Part shown: positions 8,301 through 16,686 of the stretch, in pieces | Position numbering within the stretch: position 1 is the first letter of the stretch | Layout: each line of letters starts with the position of its first letter | Notes under the pieces: generated by a model | Databases searched by the model: none | Seen by the model: the letters and a program-made list of their open reading frames with translations, nothing else | What the model was told of the DNA's origin: nothing | DNA from: Amycolatopsis taiwanensis DSM 45107 | Lineage (GTDB): Bacteria > Actinomycetota > Actinomycetes > Mycobacteriales > Pseudonocardiaceae | Assembly (NCBI RefSeq): GCF_000519205.1 | Contig: NZ_JAFB01000031.1 | Location: 1 to 64,000, forward strand | Length of the DNA stretch: 64,000 nt | Reading direction: 5' to 3' | Made by a program: the position numbers and the translations under genes

Positions 8301-8481
8301 GAGCTGGTTCCTGAACCGCCAGGTTCCTGGTCAAGGTGAGTCCTCGAACCCGCCGTCCGGAGGTACCCGATCTTGGGGGCAGGGCTCCGGCCAGGAAGAA
8401 CGCGAGCAACGCACCCAGGAGAGCGCTGGCCACGAGATCGGCGAAGAACCGCAGCGCGAAGCGCTTCCGTTGAGGGTGGCG

Positions 8482-10077
8482 GTGGGTGACGGGTGGGCGG
8501 GTTATGAAACAAGCACTGACACCGTGGCGAGGCGCCGTGCCGCCACTGTGGCCGAGCAGTTCGCGGCAATCGAACATGCCCGGGGCGACCACCCTGCTCT
8601 GCGTTCGGCCGACGTGGCAGATGGCCACTGGCTGACCTTCGCCGAAGTCGCCGAGCTCGCCCGTGCCGCCACCGCCCTGTTGGCCGAACACGCGGCCGCG
8701 TTCGGAGACCGGATCGTGCTCGCCCTGCCCAACAGCGTGATCCTGCGCATCCTGGAACGTGGCGTGCTCGGCGCCGGTATGGTCCGGGTGGCGCTGTCAC
8801 CGCGACTGCATGCCCGCGAGATCGCGGCCATCGCGGTCGACTGCGACGCCCGAATCGTCTGCTGCACAGCGGAAAGCCGTGACGCCGTCGCCGAAGCGCT
8901 CGCCGAGGCGGGATCGGCGGCGACACTGATCGTCGCCGGGGATCAGCCCGCCACCGGGACGATGTCGCCCGCGTCTCTACGGGCATCTTCGCCGGCGTCG
9001 GCGATCTCGCAGCGTGCCCCGCTGCCCGGCGACATCGCGATGCTGATGTACAGCTCCGGCACCACCGGCAGACCCAAGGCGGCAGTGGTCACCCATCGTA
9101 CCTGGGTGGCGCAGACGAACCGCGCGCTCGAGTACCTGCCGCCGCTGGGTTCGGACGATGTGGTCCTGGCGGTCGCGCCGATGACGCACTTCGGCGGTTC
9201 CATCGGGCTTGACGGCGCGGTATGCGGTGCGGCCACCCTGACAATGGCGCGGTTCGAGCCCCACACCGTGCTCGAGGCGATCCGCGAGTTCGGCGTGACG
9301 GTGCTGCCACTGGTGCCGATCATGCTCGAACGCCTCGCCCGCGCCGCAGTCGAATCCGGCACCTCGACGACCGGGCTTCGTGTCGTCCCCTATGGCGGCT
9401 CGCCGATCGGCCGGGAGGCACTGGCCTTGGCGCACAGCGTCTTTCCCGGTTCGCTCGTCCAGTTCTACGGGCTCGCCGAGGCGCTGGCTCCGCTGACTGT
9501 CCTGACACCTCGTGATCATTCGTCCGCGGCCGACCGGTTGGGGTCCGCCGGACGGGTCTGCCGGGGCGTCGAACTCCGCGTCGCCGACGACGACGAGCTG
9601 ATCGTCCGAGCCGACACCGTGATGCCCGGATACTGGAACCGGCCCGAGTTGACCTCCGCGGTGCTGTCCGAGGGCTGGTTCCGCACCGGTGACCGTGGCC
9701 GGATCGACCAGGACGGGTACGTCCACCTGCTCGGGCGCAGCACCGACACCATCATCACTGGCGGTTTCAACGTGCATCCCGCCGAGGTGGAGCGCGTGCT
9801 CGCGGAACTGGGAGAGATCCGCGAGGTTGCCGTTGTCGGGTTGTCGCATCCTGTGTGGGGTGAGGGCGTCACCGCCGCCGTGGTGCTCGAACCCGCCGCG
9901 GGTGCGCTGTCGTCCCAGGAGTTGCTCGGCCGCATCACCGCGGCATGTGCACAGCAGATCGCCGGCTACAAGAAGCCGGTTGCAGTGCACATTGTCGCCG
10001 CACTGCCTCGCAATCCCGCGGGCAAGATCGACCGCGCCGCGCTGCGAGATCTGCTGTCGCACCGAGAAAAGGACTGA
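8482..10077 (+). CDS. AMP-forming acyl-CoA synthetase (class I adenylate-forming enzyme)
   Basis: The protein activates a carboxylic acid to its CoA thioester through an acyl-adenylate. Visible motifs are the P-loop-like YSSGTTGRPKAAVVTHR, the A5-type motif VQFYGLAEA, the A7/A8 segment GWFRTGDRGRIDQDGYVHLLGR, and the C-terminal catalytic lysine in NPAGKIDRAAL. GTG 8482 is chosen as start because GAGGG precedes it by 5 nt. The open frame extends back to 8287, but that part is unlike any ligase N-terminus; GTG 8524 or 8548 are alternatives. Two bases separate it from the CoA-transferase gene. The substrate is unknown; with the sugar-acid enzymes downstream it may be an unusual hydroxy acid. Confidence 0.85.
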   Translation: MGDGWAGYETSTDTVARRRAATVAEQFAAIEHARGDHPALRSADVADGHWLTFAEVAELARAATALLAEHAAAFGDRIVLALPNSVILRILERGVLGAGMVRVALSPRLHAREIAAIAVDCDARIVCCTAESRDAVAEALAEAGSAATLIVAGDQPATGTMSPASLRASSPASAISQRAPLPGDIAMLMYSSGTTGRPKAAVVTHRTWVAQTNRALEYLPPLGSDDVVLAVAPMTHFGGSIGLDGAVCGAATLTMARFEPHTVLEAIREFGVTVLPLVPIMLERLARAAVESGTSTTGLRVVPYGGSPIGREALALAHSVFPGSLVQFYGLAEALAPLTVLTPRDHSSAADRLGSAGRVCRGVELRVADDDELIVRADTVMPGYWNRPELTSAVLSEGWFRTGDRGRIDQDGYVHLLGRSTDTIITGGFNVHPAEVERVLAELGEIREVAVVGLSHPVWGEGVTAAVVLEPAAGALSSQELLGRITAACAQQIAGYKKPVAVHIVAALPRNPAGKIDRAALRDLLSHREKD

Positions 10078-10078
10078 T

Positions 10079-11245
10079 ATGCAAGCACTCGACTCCATCC
10101 GCGTGCTCGACTTCACCCAGATGATGCTGGGCCCGTTCGCCACCCAGCTACTCGCCGACCTTGGCGCCGACGTCATCAAGGTCGAGCGGCCGGCGGGCGA
10201 ATGGGAACGTGACCTGGCGATGATGGGCGACTACGTCGCCGGGCAATCGGCCGCCTTCCTGGCCATGAATCGCAACAAGCGCTCGATCGCAGTCGACCTC
10301 AAGGACCCCCGCGCCACGTCGGCCCTGCTCGATCTCGCGCGTACCTGCGATGTCGTCGTCGAAAATTTCCGGCCGGGCGTGATGGACCGGCTCGGCTTGG
10401 GCTACAACGACTTCAAGGCCGTCAAGAACGACATCATCTACTGCTCCGGATCAGGCTGGGGTCGGGACACGGCATTGGCCGAAGCCGGCCGGCCTGGACA
10501 GGACCTGCTCATTCAGGCGATGTCAGGGCTTGCCGCCTCGACCGGCCGGCGCGGCGACCCGCCCACTCCCGCCGGCACCGCGATCGTCGATCACGCCACC
10601 GCCCTGACGTTGGCCACCGGGATCCTCGCCGCCCTCGTCGCCAGGAACACCCACGGAGTGGGCCAGCGCGTGGAGGTCGATCTGTATTCGGTCGCCATCG
10701 CCATGCAATGCCAGGAAATCTCGGCAATGGTCAACCAGCACACCGACTATCACCGATCGGAGTCCGGGATCGGCCAGTCCTGGCTGTCCGCCCCGTTCGG
10801 GATATACGAAACGAGCGACGGCTGGATCGCCATCGCCATGGCGCCTCTCGACGTCGTCGCCGCCGCGGTGGAACGACCCGAGCTCGCCACATTCGACGCG
10901 TGGACCGAACGCGACCCGGTCAAGCGGGCTCTCGAAGCGGTCACCCGGACGAATACCACCCAGCACTGGCTCGATGCTCTGCTGCCCAACGGAATCTGGG
11001 CCGCCCAAGTCCGCAGCACCAAGGACGCCGTCGACGAACTGCGCCTCACGAACTCCGGCCTGCTCGTCACCGTGGACGGGCCGGACGGCGCACCGATCGA
11101 ACTCATCGGATGCCCCATCACGTTCAGCGCCACCCCGTGGCGGCAGCGCCTTGCGCCACCGCGGGTCGGCGAGCACACCGCGGCCATCCTGGGCGACGCA
11201 TTCGGTGATCGGGTATCGAGCGAATCAACCGACCACGCCCACTGA
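10079..11245 (+). CDS. CaiB/BaiF-type (class III) CoA-transferase
   Basis: This 388-residue protein moves CoA between acids. The family opening is clear (SIRVLDFTQMMLGPFATQLL followed by ADVIKVERP), as is VVVENFRPGVMDRLGLGY. In GQDLLIQAMSGLAAS the Asp corresponds to the catalytic aspartate of formyl-CoA transferase. The start is ATG 10079 with GAAAAGGA upstream, two bases after the ligase stop. Together with the ligase it offers two ways to make the CoA ester, one consuming ATP and one exchanging CoA. Such pairing occurs in carnitine-like pathways, but no carnitine-specific partner is present. Confidence 0.88.
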   Translation: MQALDSIRVLDFTQMMLGPFATQLLADLGADVIKVERPAGEWERDLAMMGDYVAGQSAAFLAMNRNKRSIAVDLKDPRATSALLDLARTCDVVVENFRPGVMDRLGLGYNDFKAVKNDIIYCSGSGWGRDTALAEAGRPGQDLLIQAMSGLAASTGRRGDPPTPAGTAIVDHATALTLATGILAALVARNTHGVGQRVEVDLYSVAIAMQCQEISAMVNQHTDYHRSESGIGQSWLSAPFGIYETSDGWIAIAMAPLDVVAAAVERPELATFDAWTERDPVKRALEAVTRTNTTQHWLDALLPNGIWAAQVRSTKDAVDELRLTNSGLLVTVDGPDGAPIELIGCPITFSATPWRQRLAPPRVGEHTAAILGDAFGDRVSSESTDHAH

Positions 11246-11266
11246 CCGGAGCGAGCAGGAAATCCC

Positions 11267-12085
11267 ATGTCGTCGAACAACAAGCCCAAATATCCGCACC
11301 CGAATCTGGCGCTCGAAGACCATGCCATCGGTGACAACGCCGTCGTACGGGTCCTGCGCATCGACCGGGAAGACAAGCTGGGCGCGCTCTCTCGTGAACT
11401 GGTCGTCGCGCTCGGCACGCAGATCGCTCGAATCCGGCGCGCTCCCGAGATCCGGGCGGTGATCGTGACCGGGACCGGTCGCGGCTTCATCGCCGGTGCC
11501 GACGTGGGTGAGTACTTCCAGGTCTCCACGCAAGAGTTCACCGAGTACCAGCTCACTTCTCGCCAGGTGTTCGAGTCGCTGGAAGCGCTGCCGCAACCCA
11601 CCATCGCCGCGGTCAACGGCTACGCGTTCGGCGGCGGCTTCGAGGTGGCGCTGTGCTGCGACTTCATCATCGCCTCCGAGCGCGCCCGCTTCGCCCTACC
11701 CGAGATAAAACTCGGCCTGATACCCGGTGGCGGTGGGACCCAACGCCTAGCGCACGCCGCGGGTGTCCGGTTCACCAAGGAAATCGTCATGACCGGCCGC
11801 ACCATCCGCCCCGACGAGGCGCTGCGCCGGGATTTGCTCATCGATATCACCGAGACGGAGCAGTTGATGCCTCGCGCACTTGACTTCGCCAGCACCCTCG
11901 CCGCCAACGCTCCGCTCGCGGTCCGAGAGGCCAAGACGGTCATCGACGACGGCATCGCGGGGGACCGGCGGGCCGCGTTGGCCGCCGAGCAACGTGCCCT
12001 CGGTCGCCTGTTCGAAAGCGCCGACGGACGTGAGGGCATCGACGCGTTCGTCCACAAGCGTCAGGCGCGCTTCACCGGCGCCTGA
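11267..12085 (+). CDS. enoyl-CoA hydratase/isomerase (crotonase family)
   Basis: This 272-residue crotonase has the first oxyanion-hole segment FIAGADVGEYF and the second, GYAFGGGFEVALCCDFIIAS. It also has the family motif ALPEIKLGLIPGGGGTQRL. The Glu in LPEIKLG is the usual second catalytic acid, while the first catalytic Glu position in GGGFEVAL is also present, so hydratase activity is plausible. It follows the CoA-transferase by 21 nt with a ribosome site (GGAGCGAGCAGGAA). Its stop codon lies within a perfect 26-bp hairpin that probably ends or attenuates the CoA-ester part of the transcript. It would add water to, or isomerise, the enoyl-CoA made from the imported acid. Confidence 0.88.
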   Translation: MSSNNKPKYPHPNLALEDHAIGDNAVVRVLRIDREDKLGALSRELVVALGTQIARIRRAPEIRAVIVTGTGRGFIAGADVGEYFQVSTQEFTEYQLTSRQVFESLEALPQPTIAAVNGYAFGGGFEVALCCDFIIASERARFALPEIKLGLIPGGGGTQRLAHAAGVRFTKEIVMTGRTIRPDEALRRDLLIDITETEQLMPRALDFASTLAANAPLAVREAKTVIDDGIAGDRRAALAAEQRALGRLFESADGREGIDAFVHKRQARFTGA

Positions 12086-12103
12086 CGCTTGTGGACGAAC
12101 GCG
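12043..12103 (+). terminator. perfect 26-bp hairpin over the echA-type gene stop
   Basis: Positions 12043-12068 and 12078-12103 are exact reverse complements (CGCGTTCGTCCACAAGCG... pairs with ...CGCTTGTGGACGAACGCG), with a 9-nt loop. The last codons of the hydratase are inside the left arm and its TGA (12083-12085) is in the right arm. There is no U-run. It could be an intrinsic terminator of the actinobacterial type, or an mRNA-stability and attenuation element ahead of the aldolase gene at 12181. Confidence 0.7.
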
Positions 12104-12180
12104 ATCCCGGGCTTGACCGTCCAGCGATCTCGATCGACAACCGCAGGCTGTCAGCGGACGACCCATTCCGGAAGGACGGC

Positions 12181-12822
12181 ATGAACTCCCCTTCACCCGA
12201 CCTGACCGACCGGCAGGAGAAAACCATCGCCGCCCTCGCCGCGGCCACGGTCGTTCCCGTGCTCCGCGCCGACAACATCGGATCGGCCATCGCCCTGGTC
12301 AACCGACTCGTGCGGGCAGGCGCAAAGGCTGTCGAGCTCACAACCACCATCCCCGGCTGGACCGAGGTCCTCGCCGCCGCGACCGAACTGCGCGACAGGA
12401 CGAGCGACCGCGTGCTTATTGGCATGGGTACCGTCCTGAACGCCACCGATGCCGACCGCGCGCTCGAGCTGGACGCCGACTTTCTGGTCAGTCCCTTTCC
12501 CGCGCCCACTGTGCGGGGCCCGGCCGATGACGCCGACGTGCTGTTCGTCGAAGGGGGAAGCACCCCCGCCGAGGTGGCCGCCGCGGCCAAGCGGGGCATG
12601 GCGAAACTGTTTCCCGCTCATCTCGGCGGCCCGGCCTACCTGACGACACTGCTGTCCGTGCTGCCGGGTGCGCGCATCATCCCGACCGGGGGCATCAATG
12701 TGGGGGACGTCGGCTCATGGCTGCGAGCCGGCGCACTCGCGGTCGGTGTCGGCCGCGATCTCTACAACGCCGAGGACATCACCGTCGCCCTCGCCCAGGC
12801 CACCAGGAGCGGCACCCGATGA
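12181..12822 (+). CDS. eda: bifunctional KDPG/KHG-aldolase-family protein
   Basis: The start is ATG 12181, preceded by GGAAGG; the frame is open earlier but that part overlaps the hairpin. The 213-residue length equals that of class I KDPG aldolases, which cleave 2-keto-3-deoxy-6-phosphogluconate to pyruvate and glyceraldehyde-3-phosphate. Motifs are VPVLRADN (N-terminal strand), AKAVELTTTIP with the catalytic Glu, LIGMGTVLNA, LVSPFPAP, and KLFPAHLGGP with the Schiff-base Lys. RIIPTGGINVGDVGSWLRAGALAVGVG binds phosphate. In this family a TSP motif usually precedes the Schiff-base region; here it is VSPFPAP, a mild deviation. It overlaps the kinase gene by ATGA, so the two are co-translated. 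Confidence 0.85.
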   Translation: MNSPSPDLTDRQEKTIAALAAATVVPVLRADNIGSAIALVNRLVRAGAKAVELTTTIPGWTEVLAAATELRDRTSDRVLIGMGTVLNATDADRALELDADFLVSPFPAPTVRGPADDADVLFVEGGSTPAEVAAAAKRGMAKLFPAHLGGPAYLTTLLSVLPGARIIPTGGINVGDVGSWLRAGALAVGVGRDLYNAEDITVALAQATRSGTR

Positions 12823-13742
12823 ACAGCCGCCCACTCGTGGTCACCATCGGCGAATGCATGCTCGAACTCGTCCGGCGTGACGACGGACTGCTGCGCCCCG
12901 GCTACGCAGGTGACACCTTCAACACCGCCGTCTACCTCAAACGCGGCGCGCCCAAGGCCCAGGTCGCCTTCGCCTCCGCCATCGGCGGTGATGACCTCTC
13001 CGATGGCCTCGCCCGTGCGGCGGCCGACGAAGCGCTCCGCACCGACCTGCTTTGGCGACACCCCACCCGCACGATCGGTCTCTACCTCGTCCACACGGAC
13101 TCCCACGGCGAACGCAGCTTCACCTATTACCGGGACCGTTCCGCCGCCCGCGACTGCTTCACCGCGGCCTACCCGCGGCACATCGACGACGCCATCGCCT
13201 CGGCCGACCTCGCCTACCTGTCCGGCATCACCCTGTCCACCCTCACCGCCGACGCACGAACCCGCCTGCTCAACGCACTCCGCCGCACTCGCGACAGCCA
13301 CGGCCACATCGCGTTCGACCTCAACTATCGCCCCCGAGGCTGGGACAATCCAGCAGCCGCCCGAAATGCCGTGGCAAGTGTCCTGCCCTGGGTCACGATC
13401 GCGCTCACCAGCGCCGAAGACGAACTCGCGCTCTGGGGCGACACCGTTGACGAGACCATCGACCGCTATCGCCGGACAGGTGCCGAGGAGGTGGTGGTCA
13501 AGCACGGCCCTGGCGACACCGTCCTCGCGACCGCGGACCAGGTCCGGCGGTTCCCGGTCCGCCGCGTAGGGCAGCCTTTGGACACCACTGGCGCCGGGGA
13601 CTCCTTCAACGGCGCCTACCTCGCCGCCCGGCTCAACGGCGAACCACCCGACAAGGCCGTCCACACCGCGGCTCGGTGCGCCGCAGAGGTAATCATGGTG
13701 CCGGGCGCCATCGTCCCGAGGCCCCACACCGCCACGGCGTAA
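12819..13742 (+). CDS. kdgK: PfkB-family sugar kinase, probable 2-keto-3-deoxygluconate kinase
   Basis: This 307-residue ribokinase-fold kinase begins with the KDG-kinase opening VTIGECMLELVRRDDGLLRPGYAGDTFNTAVYL. The catalytic PfkB motif DTTGAGDSFNGAYLAARL contains the base Asp, and FDLNYRPRGW is also seen in KDG kinases. Its product KDPG is the substrate of the aldolase encoded just upstream with an ATGA overlap. Aldolase and kinase together are the lower half of a hexuronate or aldonate route ending in pyruvate and glyceraldehyde-3-phosphate. How this fits with the CoA-ester enzymes upstream is unclear. The gene ends before a strong bidirectional hairpin. Confidence 0.88.
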   Translation: MNSRPLVVTIGECMLELVRRDDGLLRPGYAGDTFNTAVYLKRGAPKAQVAFASAIGGDDLSDGLARAAADEALRTDLLWRHPTRTIGLYLVHTDSHGERSFTYYRDRSAARDCFTAAYPRHIDDAIASADLAYLSGITLSTLTADARTRLLNALRRTRDSHGHIAFDLNYRPRGWDNPAAARNAVASVLPWVTIALTSAEDELALWGDTVDETIDRYRRTGAEEVVVKHGPGDTVLATADQVRRFPVRRVGQPLDTTGAGDSFNGAYLAARLNGEPPDKAVHTAARCAAEVIMVPGAIVPRPHTATA

Positions 13743-13874
13743 TGCGCTGTCCCGCCCCACGAACGTCACCGCGACTTATTGGTCGGTTTCGGAAGTTCTT
13801 CGTGGGTGGTTTTGATCGGTCAGAAGGAGTTGTCCAGGTAGAGACGGCAGGTGCAGTCCAGCGCTTCTGGAAAG

Positions 13875-13904
13875 CCCCTGGCCGGTGAGGACACCGGCCA
13901 GGGG
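13875..13904. terminator. bidirectional terminator between convergent genes
   Basis: CCCCTGGCCGGT and ACCGGCCAGGGG form a perfect 12-bp stem with a 6-nt loop (GAGGAC). It sits between the converging kinase gene (end 13742) and phosphoesterase gene (end 13929) and can serve both. Confidence 0.85.
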
Positions 13905-13928
13905 TCTACTTCAGATGTTCAGGCGGTG

Positions 13929-16682
13929 TCAGCCGTCGGACTCCGAGGACGGGATGTAGGCACCCGGCACTTCGGCCGGCGCGTAGACCTTGTCCTCACC
14001 CGGGTAGGGCTGCGTCCACCCATGCGTTTGGTACCACGTGAGGTGGTTCATCTGCGCGGGGTTGGCGAAGTCCGGCACGGCGTCCGGACCGGTCAGGCGC
14101 TGCCGTGACTGCCAGTCCGCCCACTGAGCCGCCAGTTGCTGCTTGTCCGCCGGCACCGTCGCGGACGGCGCGGGCGCGGCGTTGATGTTCTGCGGCGCGG
14201 GGGTGTCCACACCACAGGCGGGCGGGGTCTTCAGACCGTCGGTCAGCGACGTCCGGTTGGGCACCGCGTTGAACGGCGTGAAGTCCGGCTTGTCGGTGAA
14301 CGCGGCTGCCATCGGGGTGGCCGCGCTGTCTTTCTGGTTCATCGGGCGAATCCCGAGGATCTGCTCGATGGTCCGGATCATCGTGATCTGCGAGTAGTAG
14401 TGGCTGTCGACGGTGCCGTGCTGGGCCCAGGGGCTGATGATCTGGATCGGGGCACGGTGGCCGTCGATGTGGTCCAGGCCGGCCTGGGAGTCATCCTCGA
14501 CGATGAAGATCGCCGAGTTCTTCCAGTAGGGGCTGTGCGAGATCTCGTCCACGATCTTGCCGGTGGCGAGGTCGTTGTCCGCGACCTGAGCGGCCGGGCT
14601 CGCCGGACCACCGGTGTGGTCGCTGGAGAGCCAGAACATGTTCAGGTTCGCCGGCCCGTTCTTCTCGAAGTCCTGCTTCCAGATCTCGTACCGGTAGATG
14701 TCCGGGATGCTGGTGTCGAACTTCGGGAAGCCAGGCACCGACACGTCGTTTAGCGACGGGATCGGCGAGGACGAGACCAGGGGGTAGGCGGTGTTCTGCC
14801 CGGTGGCCGCCATGTTCTTGCTGTCGCAGTACAGGTTCTGCCAGCTCGCGTCCGACGGCTTGGTCAGGAACTGCTGGAACTCACCGAAGTTCCGCACGGT
14901 CTTCCCCGCCGCCTGCGCACCGGTCCAGATGAAGCCGGTCCGCTGATGGCCGAGAGCGTCGTCCTCGGTGTCGTAGCTGCGCAGGTACTCACCGGCCGAG
15001 GATTCGGTGTACTCCGGGTTGTCGGCCTGCATCAGCCAGTTGTGGCCCTCGGCCGAGTTCGTGCCGACGTCGTACGTGTTGTCGTACAACCCAAACTGCT
15101 GGGCCAACGCGTGCTGGTTCGGCGTCACGTTCTCGCCGAACTGCGCCAGCGACGGGTCGCCGTTGCCCTGCGGCAGGTCACCAAAGACCTGGTCGTAGGT
15201 CCGGTTCTCCTTGACGATCAGGAAGACGTGCTCGATCGTCGAAGGGTCGCCGAGCTTCTTCGGGACCGGCACCGGCTTCTTGTTGCCATTGCTCGTGGCC
15301 AGCTGGACGGAGTTGTTGGTCCACCCGTTCTGCTGGAAGACCTTGTCGGTCTGCTGCCGGATGGTCTTGTCGTCCGGCAGCTTGAAGTGCGTCAGGCTCG
15401 ACGTCGTGTCGTGGGTCCCGTACCCGCCCTTGGTGGTGGGACGGCGTGCGTCGATACCACGGGTGTTGGACACGACCACCTCGTCGCCGACGGTGGTGAT
15501 CTCCGCGGGGAAGTAGTCCGTCGGAAGCAGGCCGACGTAGCTGACCGGCTCCAACGGGTTCGTGTACCGGTAGACGGCGACCGCGTTGGCGCGGCCGAGC
15601 GTCACCAGCAGGTGGCCGTCATCGGTAAGGGTCACCGCGTCGGGCTCGTAGCCCACCGAGGCCTCCGGCCACGGCTGAGTGGCAATGGTCTGTACCACCT
15701 TGCCGTTGGCGGTGTCGATGACCGACACGTCGTTGGTGGCGGTGTTGGTGACGAACACCGCGCCGTTCTTGGCGTACACGGCGGTCGGGTGCAGACCGAC
15801 GTCGATGCTCCCGACTGGAGCGGCCGGGTTCGCCAGGTCGACGACGCTGACCGTGCCGGTGGTGGTGGCGCCGGTCACCGGGTTGGCCGGCACCTGGGTG
15901 TTGTACGAGTTCATCGTGGTGTCGCCCGGCTGCGCCGGACGCCCGCCCTCGTTGCTCACGTAGAGCTTGTTGCCGACCGCGACCATGCTACGTGGGGCGT
16001 TGCCCACGGCCCAGCTCTGCTTGATGGCGCCGGTCGCCGTGTCGATGGCGACCACGCGGTTCTGGCCGTTCACGGCGGAGTACACGGTCGAGCCGTCGGC
16101 CGAGAACACCGGCTGAGCCACCAGCGCGTGTTTGGGCCCGTCGGCCGGGATCGAGATGAACGTCGGGTTGGCGACGGTGCCGTCCGGGTTCACGGTGAAC
16201 TTGGTATACCCGTCGGTCTGCCCCAGCCACAGCTGCTTACCGTCGGGTGAGTACGTGGGGCCCTCCTGACCCACGTCGTTGCCCTTGATGCGCAGGTTCG
16301 CCGACGCGGAGTTGCCGACGAGTTGCTGAACCTTCCAGTTCTTGATGTCCACAATGGACATCGCCATGCCACCGTCGGTGATCGAGGCCGCGAGGTGGGT
16401 GCCGTCCGGGCTGACCGCCGACGACATGATCTTGCCGTTGTCGATGACGAGTCGGTCGCCGTACGGGGCGATGTACTGGTCGCCGGAGACGACTTGGCCC
16501 TTGTCGGTGATCTGGCCGACCTGGTCGGTGCCGAACTGTTGCGTCGAGGCGTAACCGATACCGGTGCCCGCGGCAGCCATGACGACAGCGGTGGTGCCTG
16601 CCGTTACCAGGGGAATCCGATGACGGATGGTTCTACGGAGAAGACCGCCTGTCTCGACACGCCTACGGCGTGTTACCTGCAT
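13929..16682 (-). CDS. exported YncE-like beta-propeller fused to a phosphoesterase (alkaline-phosphatase superfamily) domain
   Basis: This 917-residue secreted protein has an Arg-rich N-terminus and a hydrophobic segment (IPLVTAGTTAVVMAAAGTGIGYA, residues about 25-47) as signal or anchor. Residues about 70-440 are repeated beta-propeller blades with motifs such as SPDGTHLAAS, SPDGKQLWLG and VSVIDTANGKVV. From about residue 480 comes a phosphoesterase domain with EHVFLIVKENRTYDQVFGDL, where the Asn/Thr pair is catalytic and binds metal. Later metal ligands appear in MFWLSSDHTGG and IFIVEDDSQAGLDHIDGHRA. Such fusions occur widely in actinobacteria and act outside the membrane on an unknown phosphoester. 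It lies 4 nt downstream of the ABC permease gene and is probably co-transcribed with it. Confidence 0.85.
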   Translation of the reverse strand: MQVTRRRRVETGGLLRRTIRHRIPLVTAGTTAVVMAAAGTGIGYASTQQFGTDQVGQITDKGQVVSGDQYIAPYGDRLVIDNGKIMSSAVSPDGTHLAASITDGGMAMSIVDIKNWKVQQLVGNSASANLRIKGNDVGQEGPTYSPDGKQLWLGQTDGYTKFTVNPDGTVANPTFISIPADGPKHALVAQPVFSADGSTVYSAVNGQNRVVAIDTATGAIKQSWAVGNAPRSMVAVGNKLYVSNEGGRPAQPGDTTMNSYNTQVPANPVTGATTTGTVSVVDLANPAAPVGSIDVGLHPTAVYAKNGAVFVTNTATNDVSVIDTANGKVVQTIATQPWPEASVGYEPDAVTLTDDGHLLVTLGRANAVAVYRYTNPLEPVSYVGLLPTDYFPAEITTVGDEVVVSNTRGIDARRPTTKGGYGTHDTTSSLTHFKLPDDKTIRQQTDKVFQQNGWTNNSVQLATSNGNKKPVPVPKKLGDPSTIEHVFLIVKENRTYDQVFGDLPQGNGDPSLAQFGENVTPNQHALAQQFGLYDNTYDVGTNSAEGHNWLMQADNPEYTESSAGEYLRSYDTEDDALGHQRTGFIWTGAQAAGKTVRNFGEFQQFLTKPSDASWQNLYCDSKNMAATGQNTAYPLVSSSPIPSLNDVSVPGFPKFDTSIPDIYRYEIWKQDFEKNGPANLNMFWLSSDHTGGPASPAAQVADNDLATGKIVDEISHSPYWKNSAIFIVEDDSQAGLDHIDGHRAPIQIISPWAQHGTVDSHYYSQITMIRTIEQILGIRPMNQKDSAATPMAAAFTDKPDFTPFNAVPNRTSLTDGLKTPPACGVDTPAPQNINAAPAPSATVPADKQQLAAQWADWQSRQRLTGPDAVPDFANPAQMNHLTWYQTHGWTQPYPGEDKVYAPAEVPGAYIPSSESDG

Positions 16683-16686
16683 TTGG

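Noticed and set aside
8287-8481. N-terminal extension of the acyl-CoA ligase
   Set aside because: Gly/Ser/Gln-rich sequence unlike any ligase, and the opposite strand there looks more protein-like.
14136-16250. Long plus-strand open frames opposite the propeller-phosphoesterase gene
   Set aside because: Codon-bias shadows of the real minus-strand gene; Val/Gly/Arg-rich without domain features.
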